Assembly: GCF_035645195.1 (NCBI RefSeq)
Contig: NZ_DASQNA010000023.1
Span: 1 to 54,759, forward strand
Source: Paenibacillus sp.
GTDB taxonomy: Bacteria; Bacillota; Bacilli; Paenibacillales; YIM-B00363
DNA: 54,759 nt
Direction of reading: 5' to 3'
The notes beneath the pieces were generated by a model. That model had not been told where the DNA came from and searched no databases. It worked only from the letters and a program-made list of their open reading frames with translations. Shown here piece by piece: positions 18,875 to 28,032 of the stretch. Both the position numbers and the translations under genes were made by a program. The stretch's first letter is position 1. Each line of letters opens with the position of its first letter.

Positions 18875-19768
18875 TTACGGATGAAATTTTTTCCGGTAAG
18901 CGCTCGGGGTGATGCCCTCCGTTTTCGCGAAGCACTGCGTGAAATAGGAGAGATGCGTGAAGCCGACGTCCTCGGCGATGCGGGCGACCGGCGCGTCAGT
19001 GTTGATGAGGAGCAGCTTCGCCTGCTCGACGCGGTATTGCGTCAAATATTCGAGCGGCGTCACGCCGAACACCTGCTGCATGCAGCGGGCGACGTACGTT
19101 GGATGGAAGTTGAGGCCTTCGCCGATTTCCCGGTAGTGGATCGGATCCCGGTAATGCTCCCGTAAAAACTGGGCCGTCTTCTCGGCGAGCGCGATCGACG
19201 CCGACGTCGCCCGAAACTGCTGTTCGCCGTGCAAGTCATGGAGCACTTCTTGGAACGTCGTCTGCTGCTGCCAGCGCGATGACGGCTTATGCTGTTTGTT
19301 CAAATCGATCAAATGCTTGATGTTCCGATACGTCTTCGTCGGGAACGTCAGCTTGCAAAACTGCGGCACGACGAGCGTAAAATGCTGGACGGGCTTCTTC
19401 GTCAGCTCCGGCGCCGGAATGACTTCGTCGTACGGGTACAGCCGCGCGCCGCCCGGGCCGGCCTCCTCGTCGGTAACCGCGCTCCACTCCCCCGTCGTCT
19501 GGAAATGAATCCAAAAATACTGCGTTTCGCGCCTTGCCGGCTCCAGCGGCACATAGCCGCGATCGGGCCGAATGATAAAGGCGTGCCCCTTCGTCACTCG
19601 GTACTCCTTCTCCCCCTCCGCGAGCGCGATTTTCCCGCGCACGACCACGAGCATCTTGAAAATGCCGAGCTGCGACACCGCCGGATGCGTCTTGCCGACC
19701 GGCATGATCCGCTCTCCGCCGACGATGTAATGAGGCAGCGGCGGCGCTTTGAATTGCAGGAAATCCAT
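18875..19768 (-). CDS. AraC-family transcriptional regulator
   Basis: A 297-residue regulator with an N-terminal cupin-like sensor domain (about 20-160) and two C-terminal helix-turn-helix motifs: 'FHPTYVARCMQQVFGVTPLEYL' and 'VARIAEDVGFTHLSYFTQCFAKTEGITPSAYRKK'. The ATG at 19768 has AAAGGA upstream; an earlier in-frame ATG at 19801 has none. It is transcribed divergently from the heterodimeric ABC exporter, making that operon a plausible target. The effector is unknown. Confidence 0.87.
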   Translation of the reverse strand: MDFLQFKAPPLPHYIVGGERIMPVGKTHPAVSQLGIFKMLVVVRGKIALAEGEKEYRVTKGHAFIIRPDRGYVPLEPARRETQYFWIHFQTTGEWSAVTDEEAGPGGARLYPYDEVIPAPELTKKPVQHFTLVVPQFCKLTFPTKTYRNIKHLIDLNKQHKPSSRWQQQTTFQEVLHDLHGEQQFRATSASIALAEKTAQFLREHYRDPIHYREIGEGLNFHPTYVARCMQQVFGVTPLEYLTQYRVEQAKLLLINTDAPVARIAEDVGFTHLSYFTQCFAKTEGITPSAYRKKFHP

Positions 19769-19867
19769 TGACGCGTTCGTCCTTTCGCCTTGATGAATCA
19801 AGCTTCTCCGGAAGTCGAAGGTTACGATTTTGACAATCGAAGTTCAAATGTTATCTATGCCGAACCC

Positions 19868-19876
19868 ATTATATCA
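19868..19876 (-). promoter_or_regulatory. Extended -10 promoter of the AraC gene
   Basis: On the minus strand TGATATAAT is a perfect extended -10 element, about 100 bases before the AraC start. No -35 consensus is present, as is usual for extended -10 promoters. On the plus strand TTGACA at 19830-19835 could serve the ABC operon but lacks a good -10. Confidence 0.5.
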
Positions 19877-19964
19877 AATACATTATGTGATGAGATTGTA
19901 AATTTGGAAAAGGTTTTCAAGGCCACACTAAGCCGAATCGGCAACAGCAGAGGGGGAGCAACGC

Positions 19965-21743
19965 TTGGGCAGGAAAACGATTTTCCGCGAGCATATCGCA
20001 AGACACCGTTGGTCGTATTTGATCGGCTTCGCGCTGGTCACCGTCTCGTCGCTGCTGCAGCTGCTCATCCCGGTGCTGATGGGCCGCTTCACCGACCAGC
20101 TCGAGGCGGGGCTGCTCGACGCGGCCCGCATCGCCGCCTTCGCGCTCGGCATCGCCGCCGTCGCGTTCGGCACCGCGACGTTCCGGTCGGTCAGCCGCAT
20201 CTTCATGTTCCGGCTCGCGCGCGTGCTGGAGAAGCGAGTGCGGGGAGACCTGTTCCGCCATTGGGAACGGCTGCCCGCGCAATATTACGCGAACCAGCGC
20301 GTCGGCGACTTGATGGCGCACGGCGTCAGCGACGTCGGCGTCATGCGCGAAGTGACGATGGGCGCGTACTACCAAGTGGCGGAGGCTGTCGTCCTGATCG
20401 GCGTCACCGTCGGAGCGATGGCGTTCAGCATTTCGCCGCTGCTGACGCTGCTGACGCTCCTGCCGCTGCCGCTGCTCAGCTACATGGCGTACCGGTTTCA
20501 CAGGAAAGTACTGAAGGAGTCGACGGACGTGCAGGACGCGATCGGCGACATGACGAGCCGCGTGCAGGAATTCATCGCCGGCATCCGCGTCGTCAAGGCG
20601 TTCACGCAGGAGCGGGCGGAGATCGACAAATTCGACCGGTCCAATCAGTGGGCGGTCGAGACGAGCCGGCGGTTCGTGAAGACGAACTCGCTGTTCAACG
20701 GCGCCAGCCAAGGCATCGTCGGGCTGTCGTTCCTCATCTCCGTCATCGTCGGCGGCGTCATGGTGCTGGAAGGCTCGATCACGCTCGGCGACTTCGTCGC
20801 GTTCAATACGTACTTAACGCTCATCATCGGCCCGATCGAGAACGTCGGCCGGGTCATGAACGTGCTGCAGAAGGGGGCCGCCAGCGAGAAGCGGCTGCTC
20901 GAAATTTTGAATACGGCGCCGGAGGTGACCGACGGACCCGATACGAACTTCGCGGTTACGAGGCTGGAAGGGGAAATCACGTTCCGCGATTTGACGTTCG
21001 CGTATCCGGGGGCGAAGCGCCCGGCGCTCCGCAACGTGACGCTGCACGTGCCGCGGGGCAGTTCGCTCGCCATCGTCGGCAAAGTCGGCAGCGGCAAGAG
21101 CACGCTCGTCTCGCTGCTCGTGCGCATGTATAACCCGCCGATCGGCTCGCTGTACGTCGACGGCCGGGACATCCTGACGGTGCCGCTGAAGACGCTGCGC
21201 GAAAACATCGGCTTCGTGCCGCAGGACGGCTTCCTGTTCTCGTCGACGATCAAGGACAACATCAGCTTCGACCCGAAGCCGCACACGATGGACGAAGTCG
21301 AGGAGGCGGCCCGCGTCGCGCAAGTGTACGACAATATCGTCGAGTTTCCGCGCGGGTTCGATACGGCGCTCGGCGAGCGGGGATTGTCGCTCTCCGGCGG
21401 CCAGCGCCAGCGCGTCAGCATCGCCCGGGCGATCATCAAGCAGCCGTCGATTCTCGTTTTCGACGACAGCCTGTCGGCGGTCGACACGGAGACGGAGGAC
21501 AAAATTCTCGCCGGGCTCGACCGCGTCATGAAAGGGCGCACGACGATCATCATCGGCCATCGGATTTCGTCCGTTCGCCGCGCCGACCAAATCATCGTGC
21601 TCGACCAAGGGCGCATCGTCGAGCAGGGAACGCATGACGCGCTCGTGCGGCTCGGCGGCATTTATGCGGATATGTATCACAAACAGCTCATGGACGACGA
21701 AGCGCGCCGAACGGATTCGCGAGAGGAGGCGTCTCAGGGATGA
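19965..21743 (+). CDS. ABC exporter half-transporter, BmrC/YheI-like
   Basis: A 592-residue protein: six-helix exporter domain (about 15-310) then a nucleotide-binding domain with Walker A 'GKVGSGKST', signature 'LSGGQRQR' and Walker B 'ILVFDDSLSAVD'. The catalytic glutamate after Walker B is Asp, so its own site is degenerate, as in BmrC of the BmrCD drug exporter. It starts at TTG (19965) with AGGGGGAG six bases upstream. It overlaps the next gene by four bases (ATGA) and should form a heterodimer with it. Multidrug or lipid export is likely; substrate unknown. Confidence 0.88.
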   Translation: MGRKTIFREHIARHRWSYLIGFALVTVSSLLQLLIPVLMGRFTDQLEAGLLDAARIAAFALGIAAVAFGTATFRSVSRIFMFRLARVLEKRVRGDLFRHWERLPAQYYANQRVGDLMAHGVSDVGVMREVTMGAYYQVAEAVVLIGVTVGAMAFSISPLLTLLTLLPLPLLSYMAYRFHRKVLKESTDVQDAIGDMTSRVQEFIAGIRVVKAFTQERAEIDKFDRSNQWAVETSRRFVKTNSLFNGASQGIVGLSFLISVIVGGVMVLEGSITLGDFVAFNTYLTLIIGPIENVGRVMNVLQKGAASEKRLLEILNTAPEVTDGPDTNFAVTRLEGEITFRDLTFAYPGAKRPALRNVTLHVPRGSSLAIVGKVGSGKSTLVSLLVRMYNPPIGSLYVDGRDILTVPLKTLRENIGFVPQDGFLFSSTIKDNISFDPKPHTMDEVEEAARVAQVYDNIVEFPRGFDTALGERGLSLSGGQRQRVSIARAIIKQPSILVFDDSLSAVDTETEDKILAGLDRVMKGRTTIIIGHRISSVRRADQIIVLDQGRIVEQGTHDALVRLGGIYADMYHKQLMDDEARRTDSREEASQG

Positions 21744-23860
21744 AGGATATTCACCAGGAGAGGGAAGTCACGAAATTCGCCGACGCGCAGCTGCTCGCCC
21801 GCTTGATTCGGTATGCGGCCCCGTACTGGGCGCCGTTCGCGCTATGCGTGGCGCTCGCATTCCTCGTCGTCGCGTCGGACCTCGGCCGCACGTATTTGAT
21901 CGGCCACGCCATCGACGACCATATCAACGGCTACCGCCAGCCGATGGCGGCGGCGCCGTCGCGCGCCGAGCTGGAACGGCGCGGCTTCGAACCGCTCCCC
22001 GGCGATACCGGGGAGCTTGCCTATGCGCGCGTCGGCTGGGACTACGCCGCGGGCGGCATCGACGATCTGGCGAAAGCGCAGATCGCGGAGGCGGACGGCG
22101 CCGCGTATCTCGTCGACGGCTGGCTTCCGGCCGCCGGCGGGGACGGCTACCGCATCGAGCCGCTCGGGGACGGCCGAGCGATCGTGCGGCTCGAGGGCGG
22201 CGGCGCGCTGAACGCGCGGGCGCTCTCCGGGGCCGAGCTCGATGCGTTCCAGGCCGGCGACGCGCCCGCGATTTGGCGGCTCGGGGGACTGTTCCTGCTC
22301 GCCGTCGTCGCGGCGTCGGTGCTCAGCATCTGGCAGATGAACCTGCTGCAGTTTACGGGGCAGCGCATCCTGTTCACGATCCGCGATCAATTGTTCCGGC
22401 ATATCGCCCGCATGCCGATGTCGTTCTTCGACCGCAACCCGGTCGGGCGGCTCGTCGTGCGGGTGACGCAGGACACCGAGTCGCTGAACAACTTGTTCAC
22501 GCAGGTCATCGTCACGCTCGTCAAAGACGTGCTCGTGCTGATCGGCATCGTCGCCGTCCTGTTCTACATGAACGCGGAGCTGGCGCTGTTGACGCTGTGC
22601 GTCTTGCCCGTGCTGGCCGCCTTGACGTTCTGGTATAAGACGGTCATCCGCGACGCCCAGCGCATTACGCGCGCCATTCTGTCGCGGCTGAATTCGTTCC
22701 TCGCCGAAAACTTGTCCGGCATGCGCATCACGCAGCTGTTCGTGCGCGAGCAGCGGCAGTGGCAGCAGTTCGACGAGCTGAACGACAGCTACTTCCGCGC
22801 CGGCATGCGGGGCACGATCATCAACTCGATTTTCCAGCCGGCGATCGGGTTCGTCGGCAACCTCGCGGTCGCGCTGCTGCTCTGGTACGGGGGCCTCCGC
22901 GTACTCGACGGCGCGCTGCAATTCGGGGTCGTGTTCGCGTTCACGATTTACGTGCGCCAGTTTTTCAACCCGCTCATGAGCCTTGCCGAGAAATACGGCC
23001 AAGTGCAGATGGCGATGGTCGGCGCGGAGCGCATCTTCGATCTGCTCGACGAGAAGCCGTCGATGCAGGAGGCGGAGCGGCCTGCGGCGCTGCCGCAGCC
23101 GGTGCGGGGCGAAATCCGGTTCGAGAACGTCTGGTTCGCGTACAACGCCGAAGAATGGGTGCTGCGCGACGTCTCCTTCGTCATCAAGCCGGGCCAGACG
23201 GTGGCGTTCGTCGGCGCGACCGGCGCGGGCAAAAGCTCGATCATCCAGCTGATCAATCGGTTCTACGATATTCAGAAAGGGCGCATTCTGCTCGACGGCG
23301 TCGATATTCGGGAGCTGCCGCTCGCGGAGCTGCGCCGCGCGGTCGGCATCGTGCAGCAGGATGTATTCTTGTTCACGGGGACGATTCATTCGAATATTAA
23401 GCTGAACGAAGACGCGATCACCGACGACATGGTGCGGGACGCGGCGAAGCGCGTACATATGGACGAATTCGTACGCTCTTTGCCGGACGGCTACGAGACG
23501 CAGCTCGGGGAGCGGGGCGTCACGCTGTCGCTCGGCCAGCGCCAGCTGCTGTCGTTCGCGCGGGCGATCGTGTTCAAGCCCCAGGTGCTGATCCTCGACG
23601 AGGCGACGTCGAATATCGACACCGAGACGGAAATCGTCGTGCAGCAGGCGCTCGCCGAGCTGTCCCGCGACCGAACGACGCTCGTCGTGGCGCACCGGCT
23701 GTCGACGATCCAGCACGCCGATCAAATTATCGTCATGCACAAGGGGCGCGTCCGGGAGACGGGCACGCACGCGGAGCTGCTTTCGCAAGGCGGTTACTAC
23801 TTCCGTCTCCATCAGCTGCAATACAAGGATCGGACGGCGGTCGCGGGAGCGGCGGAGTAA
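21740..23860 (+). CDS. ABC exporter half-transporter with extracellular insert, BmrD/YheH-like
   Basis: A 706-residue partner of the preceding protein. After the first helix (about 30-55) comes an insertion of roughly 110 residues (about 70-180) before the second helix at about 185-205; B. subtilis BmrD has a comparable extracellular insert. The nucleotide-binding domain has Walker A 'GATGAGKSS', a variant signature 'LSLGQRQL' and a complete Walker B 'VLILDEATSNID'. Combining the canonical glutamate here with the canonical signature of the partner gives one competent and one degenerate ATP site. Confidence 0.88.
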   Translation: MKDIHQEREVTKFADAQLLARLIRYAAPYWAPFALCVALAFLVVASDLGRTYLIGHAIDDHINGYRQPMAAAPSRAELERRGFEPLPGDTGELAYARVGWDYAAGGIDDLAKAQIAEADGAAYLVDGWLPAAGGDGYRIEPLGDGRAIVRLEGGGALNARALSGAELDAFQAGDAPAIWRLGGLFLLAVVAASVLSIWQMNLLQFTGQRILFTIRDQLFRHIARMPMSFFDRNPVGRLVVRVTQDTESLNNLFTQVIVTLVKDVLVLIGIVAVLFYMNAELALLTLCVLPVLAALTFWYKTVIRDAQRITRAILSRLNSFLAENLSGMRITQLFVREQRQWQQFDELNDSYFRAGMRGTIINSIFQPAIGFVGNLAVALLLWYGGLRVLDGALQFGVVFAFTIYVRQFFNPLMSLAEKYGQVQMAMVGAERIFDLLDEKPSMQEAERPAALPQPVRGEIRFENVWFAYNAEEWVLRDVSFVIKPGQTVAFVGATGAGKSSIIQLINRFYDIQKGRILLDGVDIRELPLAELRRAVGIVQQDVFLFTGTIHSNIKLNEDAITDDMVRDAAKRVHMDEFVRSLPDGYETQLGERGVTLSLGQRQLLSFARAIVFKPQVLILDEATSNIDTETEIVVQQALAELSRDRTTLVVAHRLSTIQHADQIIVMHKGRVRETGTHAELLSQGGYYFRLHQLQYKDRTAVAGAAE

Positions 23861-23972
23861 TTCCGGAAATAATGGGAGCCGCACATGCGCATACTCAAGG
23901 TAGCGGCGAAGCGGGGGCAGAAGCGGCGACGGCAACATCGCTGCGCTTGCGACCTTCCGCCGGCTGCCGCGT

Positions 23973-24857
23973 ATGAAACGAGTGCAGCCGATTACGGCGT
24001 TCCGGAAAAGGATGGATGATGCGTTGATACAAACCGCGGTGGAAGACGAGGCGTATTTGCGGGCGGAGTTGGAAGCCGTCCGCAGGTGGGAGCTCGAACA
24101 GAAGGATTTGTGGTTTTGGGAAAAGCTCGCGCGGCTGCCGTTCGAGCTGCTCGACCGGGTGACGCCGAAAATCGTGCATGAGAAAATCGGTCAGGCGCTC
24201 AACGAGGTCGGCAGCTTCATTCAGACGGGCGGGCAATATTTGGTGTCGGAGCGCTCCGTGCTGCACCTGCTGGAGCGGGCGGCCGACGGCGCCGAAACCG
24301 AGGGGCTGACGCTCGAACGCGCGCGCGAGCTGCCGCTTGCGGCGATGGACCGGGCGGCGGACGCGCTCGCGGAAAGCCGCGCCGGCTGGGCGACCGCCCA
24401 AGGCGCGACGACGGGCTTCGGCGGCATGCTGACGCTCGCCATCGACATCCCGGCCGTGCTCGGGCTGTCGCTGAAGGTGCTGCAGGAAATCGCGTTGTGC
24501 TACGGGTACGATCCCCAGGAAAAACAGGAGCGCGCTTTTATCGTCAAATGTCTCCACTTCGCTTCGGCGGACGTCGTCGGCAAGCGGGCGGTGCTCGAGG
24601 ATTTGGACGCTTTCGCGGAGCCGGGAGGCGACGGCGGGGAGCGGACGGCGATGTCGCAGCTGCAGGGCTGGCGCGAAGTGGTCGCCGCGTATCGCGACAA
24701 TTTCGGCTGGAAGAAGCTGTTCCAGCTCGTGCCGATCGCGGGCGCCGCGTTCGGCGCGTACATCAACCGAGGGACGCTCAAGGACGTGGCCGAGGCGGGC
24801 AAAATGCTGTACCGCAAACGCAGAATTTTGGAGAAGCTCGAGGCGGCGGGAAATTAA
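23973..24857 (+). CDS. EcsC family protein
   Basis: A protein of up to 294 residues with the EcsC hallmark 'AIDIPAVLGLSLKVLQEIALCYGYD' region at about residues 153-180, preceded by the Gly-rich 'TTGFGGML'. EcsC proteins are of uncertain biochemical role; the founder is linked to the EcsAB transporter and membrane proteolysis. No ribosome binding site precedes the ATG at 23973; GGAAAAGG abuts an ATG at 24012, and a TTG near 24024 has better spacing, so the true start may be up to 17 codons later. Confidence 0.78.
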   Translation: MKRVQPITAFRKRMDDALIQTAVEDEAYLRAELEAVRRWELEQKDLWFWEKLARLPFELLDRVTPKIVHEKIGQALNEVGSFIQTGGQYLVSERSVLHLLERAADGAETEGLTLERARELPLAAMDRAADALAESRAGWATAQGATTGFGGMLTLAIDIPAVLGLSLKVLQEIALCYGYDPQEKQERAFIVKCLHFASADVVGKRAVLEDLDAFAEPGGDGGERTAMSQLQGWREVVAAYRDNFGWKKLFQLVPIAGAAFGAYINRGTLKDVAEAGKMLYRKRRILEKLEAAGN

Positions 24858-24939
24858 TTTCTCGCCCCTCCGCATTTGTCCAACATAAAGCGCTTCCATC
24901 TTTCATATGATGAACTATCATGATGGGAGGTGGTTGGGG

Positions 24940-25122
24940 ATGGATAAATTCTGGACCTACCTGGGCGGCGTGATCGGCGGATATACGCTGGTGCAGGCGC
25001 CGCTCTCGAGCTTCGGGCTAGGCGGCCTGGAGCCGGTGCTCGACATCGTGGGCGCTTTGTCGATGATTGTGTTTGGAGCTGTGCTGATCGTGAACGGCGT
25101 TCGGGCACTGATCAAGAAATAA
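24940..25122 (+). CDS. Small membrane protein, unknown
   Basis: A 60-residue protein with two hydrophobic segments (about 6-20 and 30-52) and a basic C-terminus (IKK). The ATG at 24940 has GGGAGG nine bases upstream, which decides against an earlier in-frame ATG. No family recognised. A hairpin follows. Confidence 0.65.
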   Translation: MDKFWTYLGGVIGGYTLVQAPLSSFGLGGLEPVLDIVGALSMIVFGAVLIVNGVRALIKK

Positions 25123-25139
25123 AACCGCAGCGGCGGAGG

Positions 25140-25168
25140 AGCCTTCGGACGTTATGTCCGGAGGCTTC
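25140..25168 (+). terminator. Terminator-like hairpin
   Basis: AGCCTTCGGAC (25140-25150) pairs with GTCCGGAGGCT (25156-25166) with one mismatch region, followed by TCTT. A weak T tract. Confidence 0.55.
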
Positions 25169-25257
25169 TTGCCGTGGCGGGAGAGGAACGAGGGCTCCGC
25201 GCCGATTCCTATTTAGATATAATATAGCTAACATTAACGGAACGGGAGGTTGACTTG

Positions 25258-25749
25258 ATGGGCAGAGTTCGGCGGAAAAAGGCGCGGCCGGTCGATGAGG
25301 AAACGCGGATCGCCGGAGTCGCGGGGGCACGGCCTGACCGAGGGGCGGGAACGGCGGCAGGAGGGGCCGCGGCGCGGCTGCGCGCGTGGGCGCGGCGTTT
25401 GAAGGGGCAGTTGTTCACGCTGTACCTCGCCGTGCGCCGGACGGATACGCCGTGGTTCGCCAAGGCGTTCGCGGCGGCGGTCGTCGCGTACGCGTTTAGT
25501 CCGATCGACCTGATTCCGGATTTCATTCCGGTGCTCGGTTACCTCGACGACGTGCTGCTCGTGCCTCTCGGCGTATGGGTGGCGGTGCGCCTCGTGCCGG
25601 GACGCATCCTGGACGAGTGCCGCGCGGAAGCCGAACGCCGGTTGGCCTCCGGCAGCCGCAAGCCGGTATCCGCGGCGGGGGCGGCCGTCATCGTGCTGCT
25701 GTGGCTCTTGTGCGGCGCGGCGGCGGCGCGGCTGTGGCTGGCGCCTTAG
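25258..25749 (+). CDS. DUF1232 (YkvA-like) membrane protein
   Basis: A 163-residue protein. The DUF1232 core is 'PWFAKAFAAAVVAYAFSPIDLIPDFIPVLGYLDDVLL' (about 65-105), with the invariant SPIDLIPDFIP. A basic, Arg-rich N-terminus precedes it and a hydrophobic helix closes the C-terminus. Function of the family is unknown. A TATAAT at 25218-25223 is a likely -10, and GGGAGG lies ten bases before the ATG. It ends overlapping the convergent gene by four bases. Confidence 0.85.
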   Translation: MGRVRRKKARPVDEETRIAGVAGARPDRGAGTAAGGAAARLRAWARRLKGQLFTLYLAVRRTDTPWFAKAFAAAVVAYAFSPIDLIPDFIPVLGYLDDVLLVPLGVWVAVRLVPGRILDECRAEAERRLASGSRKPVSAAGAAVIVLLWLLCGAAAARLWLAP

Positions 25750-26369
25750 CCGTTGTCCTTATGGTGCGGGCAATATTTGCGCATGAGCTCGGCCGTCTCG
25801 GCATCGAGCGGGCGACCGCGCTCCAGCAGCTCCTCTGCGACGTGCGCCGTCCGCTCCTCCGGCCAATTTTGGCCGAATTTGAATTTCGCGGTCATCTCTT
25901 CGACGACGATTTTGATCATCGCGACCGCCTTCAGCTCTTTGGCGTATTGCGGATGCTCCGGATCGAACGGGGCGTATCCGCCTTCCGGCTGCAGCTTGCG
26001 CATGAACGCGCCGAACGCCGCCGCTTTTTCCTCGAGATCCTCCACGACGACCGCTTCCCCGCGGACGAACACCGATTTGAAGAACGCCGTCGCCGGACAA
26101 GCCAACACGGGATCGAGCCAATACGACGGTATGAGCGAGTATTCTTTGGCGACGGCGAAGGTGACGCGTTCGTTCGCGCGCATGTTTTTCATCTTCTGCC
26201 CGGCGCGGCTGCCGTGCATGTAGAACGCCCCTTCATGGTACACGAAGTTGAGCGGAGTCATGTGCGGGTAGCCGTCGTCCCCGTGCGTCCCGAGAAAACC
26301 GAACGACATTTCCTCCAAAAACTGCCGAATTTCCTCCCCTTCTTTCATGTGAAACGTGCTTCTGCGCAT
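25746..26369 (-). CDS. Pyridoxamine 5'-phosphate oxidase family protein (NimA-like)
   Basis: A 207-residue split-barrel flavin-type protein: 'MSFGFLGTHGDDGYPHMTPLNFVYHEGAFYMHGSRAGQK' is the classical N-terminal strand and flavin-phosphate region of the PNPOx-like/NimA group. The C-terminal helices are an extension. The ATG at 26369 has AAGGAG upstream; an open frame to 26438 lacks one. Family members bind FMN or F420 and reduce small molecules; true PdxH activity is not implied. It is divergent from a MocR regulator whose sensor is PLP-dependent, so vitamin B6 metabolism is a reasonable inference. Confidence 0.82.
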   Translation of the reverse strand: MRRSTFHMKEGEEIRQFLEEMSFGFLGTHGDDGYPHMTPLNFVYHEGAFYMHGSRAGQKMKNMRANERVTFAVAKEYSLIPSYWLDPVLACPATAFFKSVFVRGEAVVVEDLEEKAAAFGAFMRKLQPEGGYAPFDPEHPQYAKELKAVAMIKIVVEEMTAKFKFGQNWPEERTAHVAEELLERGRPLDAETAELMRKYCPHHKDNG

Positions 26370-26417
26370 GTTCGCCACTCCTTGCGTCCCGAATTTTTCC
26401 TTATCATAAAGCGAAGA

Positions 26418-26458
26418 TTGACATGAAAAAAGATCCAATTATGATGAATTTAATTGGA
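26418..26458 (+). promoter_or_regulatory. MocR gene promoter with overlapping palindrome
   Basis: TTGACA (26418-26423) and TATGAT (26440-26445) are 16 bases apart. TCCAATT (26434-26440) and AATTGGA (26452-26458) form a perfect inverted repeat that straddles the -10, and another AATTG follows at 26461. A repressor dimer there would block transcription; autoregulation by the MocR protein is an inference. Confidence 0.65.
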
Positions 26459-26481
26459 CCAATTGCGAGGGGGAGCTGCGG

Positions 26482-27960
26482 GTGGACTTGACGACGGCGT
26501 TCGAGACGTATGCGCAAGAGCATCGGCAAAAGTATATGGCGCTGTATTTGGCGCTGCGGGACGCGATCGTCCACGGACGGCTCGCGCCCGGCGAGCGGCT
26601 TCCGTCGAGCCGGGCGCTTGCGGCGGATTATGGCTTGTCGCGCGGCACGGTAAACGCGGCGTACGATTTGCTGGCCGGGGAGGGCTACGTGACGAGCGGC
26701 GTCGGCCGCGGCACGTTCGTCAGCCGCCTGCCGGCCGGGGAAGGCGCCGCCACCGCGGAGCGCTCGGCGGAAGCGGTGCCGCCGCGCCTGTCCGCCTGGG
26801 GGGCGCGGGCGGTGTCATTGCCGCCCCGGGAGCGGGCGGCGCACGGGTTCGCGGTGCATTACGGCACCGCGGAGACGGACGCCGCCGCCTTCCCGGCGGC
26901 GGAGTGGCACCGGGCCATGTACGCGGCGGCCCGGGCTTCGGCGGCGCACGGCGCCGCCTTCGACGCGCGCGGGTGGCTCCCGCTGCGCGAGGCGGTCGCG
27001 CGCCATCTCGGGCGCGCGCGCGGCATCGCGGCGACCGCGGAGCAGGTCGTCATCGTGAACGGGTCGATGCAGGCGCTCGCCCTGCTCGTCCAGCTGCTCG
27101 TCGACCCCGGCGACCCGGTCGTCATCGAGCATCCCGGCTACGGCGGCATCCGCCGGGCAGTGCTCGCCGCCGGCGCCGAACCGGTGCCGGCCGCCGTCGA
27201 CGAGCGCGGGCTCGTTCCCGCGCCGTGGCGGGCGCGGCTGCTCGTCGCGACGCCGAACCGGCAGTTCCCGACCGGCGCGGTCATGCCGCTGGAGCGCCGG
27301 CTCGCGCTGCTGCGCTGGGCGGCGGGAGCGGACGCTTGGGTCGTCGAGGACGATTACGACAGCGAGTTCCGCCGCGCCGGCCGGCCGGTCGAGCCGCTCA
27401 AGTCGCTCGACGCGCAGGGGCGCGTCGTCTTCGTCGGCACGTTCTCCCGGACGATGTACACGGGTTTGCGGCTCGGCTACGCCGTGCTGCCCGATGCGCT
27501 GCTGCCCGCGTTCCTCGCGCTGAAAGGGCTGTACGAGCCGCATCCGACGGCGATGACCGAGCAGCGGGCGATGGCCGAGTTCATGAAGAACGGCGGCTAC
27601 GAGCGCCACCTGCGTCGCATGAAGCGCTTGTACAGCCGCAAATACGAGGCGTTGATCGGCGGCTTACGGGAGAAGCTCGCGCACGCGTTCGCCACGCAGC
27701 CGCAGGATGCGGGGCTGCACGTGTACGCTCGCTGGACCGGCTCGCGCGAGGCCTATCTCGAACTGATCGAAGCTTGCGCCCGGCGCGGCGTCACGTGGAC
27801 GGACGTCTCCTATTGCGATGCGTCCGGGGAGCCGGTTTGCGCGGCCGCCTTCGGGTTCTCGGGGCTGACGATCGAGCAGATTCGGTTCGGCCTCGACGTC
27901 ATCGCGCAGGCGGAAGCCGAAGGGCTCGGCTCTCGAAAAGGCGGCATTCGCTCCGTATAA
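26482..27960 (+). CDS. MocR/PdxR-type regulator (GntR HTH plus aminotransferase fold)
   Basis: A 492-residue chimeric regulator. The N-terminal GntR winged helix includes 'LAPGERLPSSRALAADYGLSRGTVNAAYDLLAGEGYV' (about 35-72). The rest is a fold-type I aminotransferase domain that holds PLP; 'VGTFSRTMYTGLRLGYAVLP' (about 318-337) is the segment where the PLP lysine normally lies after SKT/S. I see 'FSRTMYTG' with Arg at the usual Lys position, so the Schiff-base lysine needs checking. The start is GTG with GGGGAG upstream. Divergent from the PNPOx-like gene. Confidence 0.88.
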   Translation: MDLTTAFETYAQEHRQKYMALYLALRDAIVHGRLAPGERLPSSRALAADYGLSRGTVNAAYDLLAGEGYVTSGVGRGTFVSRLPAGEGAATAERSAEAVPPRLSAWGARAVSLPPRERAAHGFAVHYGTAETDAAAFPAAEWHRAMYAAARASAAHGAAFDARGWLPLREAVARHLGRARGIAATAEQVVIVNGSMQALALLVQLLVDPGDPVVIEHPGYGGIRRAVLAAGAEPVPAAVDERGLVPAPWRARLLVATPNRQFPTGAVMPLERRLALLRWAAGADAWVVEDDYDSEFRRAGRPVEPLKSLDAQGRVVFVGTFSRTMYTGLRLGYAVLPDALLPAFLALKGLYEPHPTAMTEQRAMAEFMKNGGYERHLRRMKRLYSRKYEALIGGLREKLAHAFATQPQDAGLHVYARWTGSREAYLELIEACARRGVTWTDVSYCDASGEPVCAAAFGFSGLTIEQIRFGLDVIAQAEAEGLGSRKGGIRSV

Positions 27961-28032
27961 ATCTATCGCCTTTCGGGCATCCTCTCTATTAGAGTGTTAG
28001 ATTACGAGTTTGCTAGAAGAGGGGATCGGACG

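Noticed and set aside
19793-19964. BmrB-like leader peptide before the heterodimeric exporter
   Set aside because: The only candidate frame has no stop before the exporter start and no associated terminator, so the BmrCD type of attenuation is not supported.
21842-23938. 698-codon antisense frame over the second ABC exporter subunit
   Set aside because: Low-complexity, Arg-rich translation and a complete ABC exporter on the other strand.
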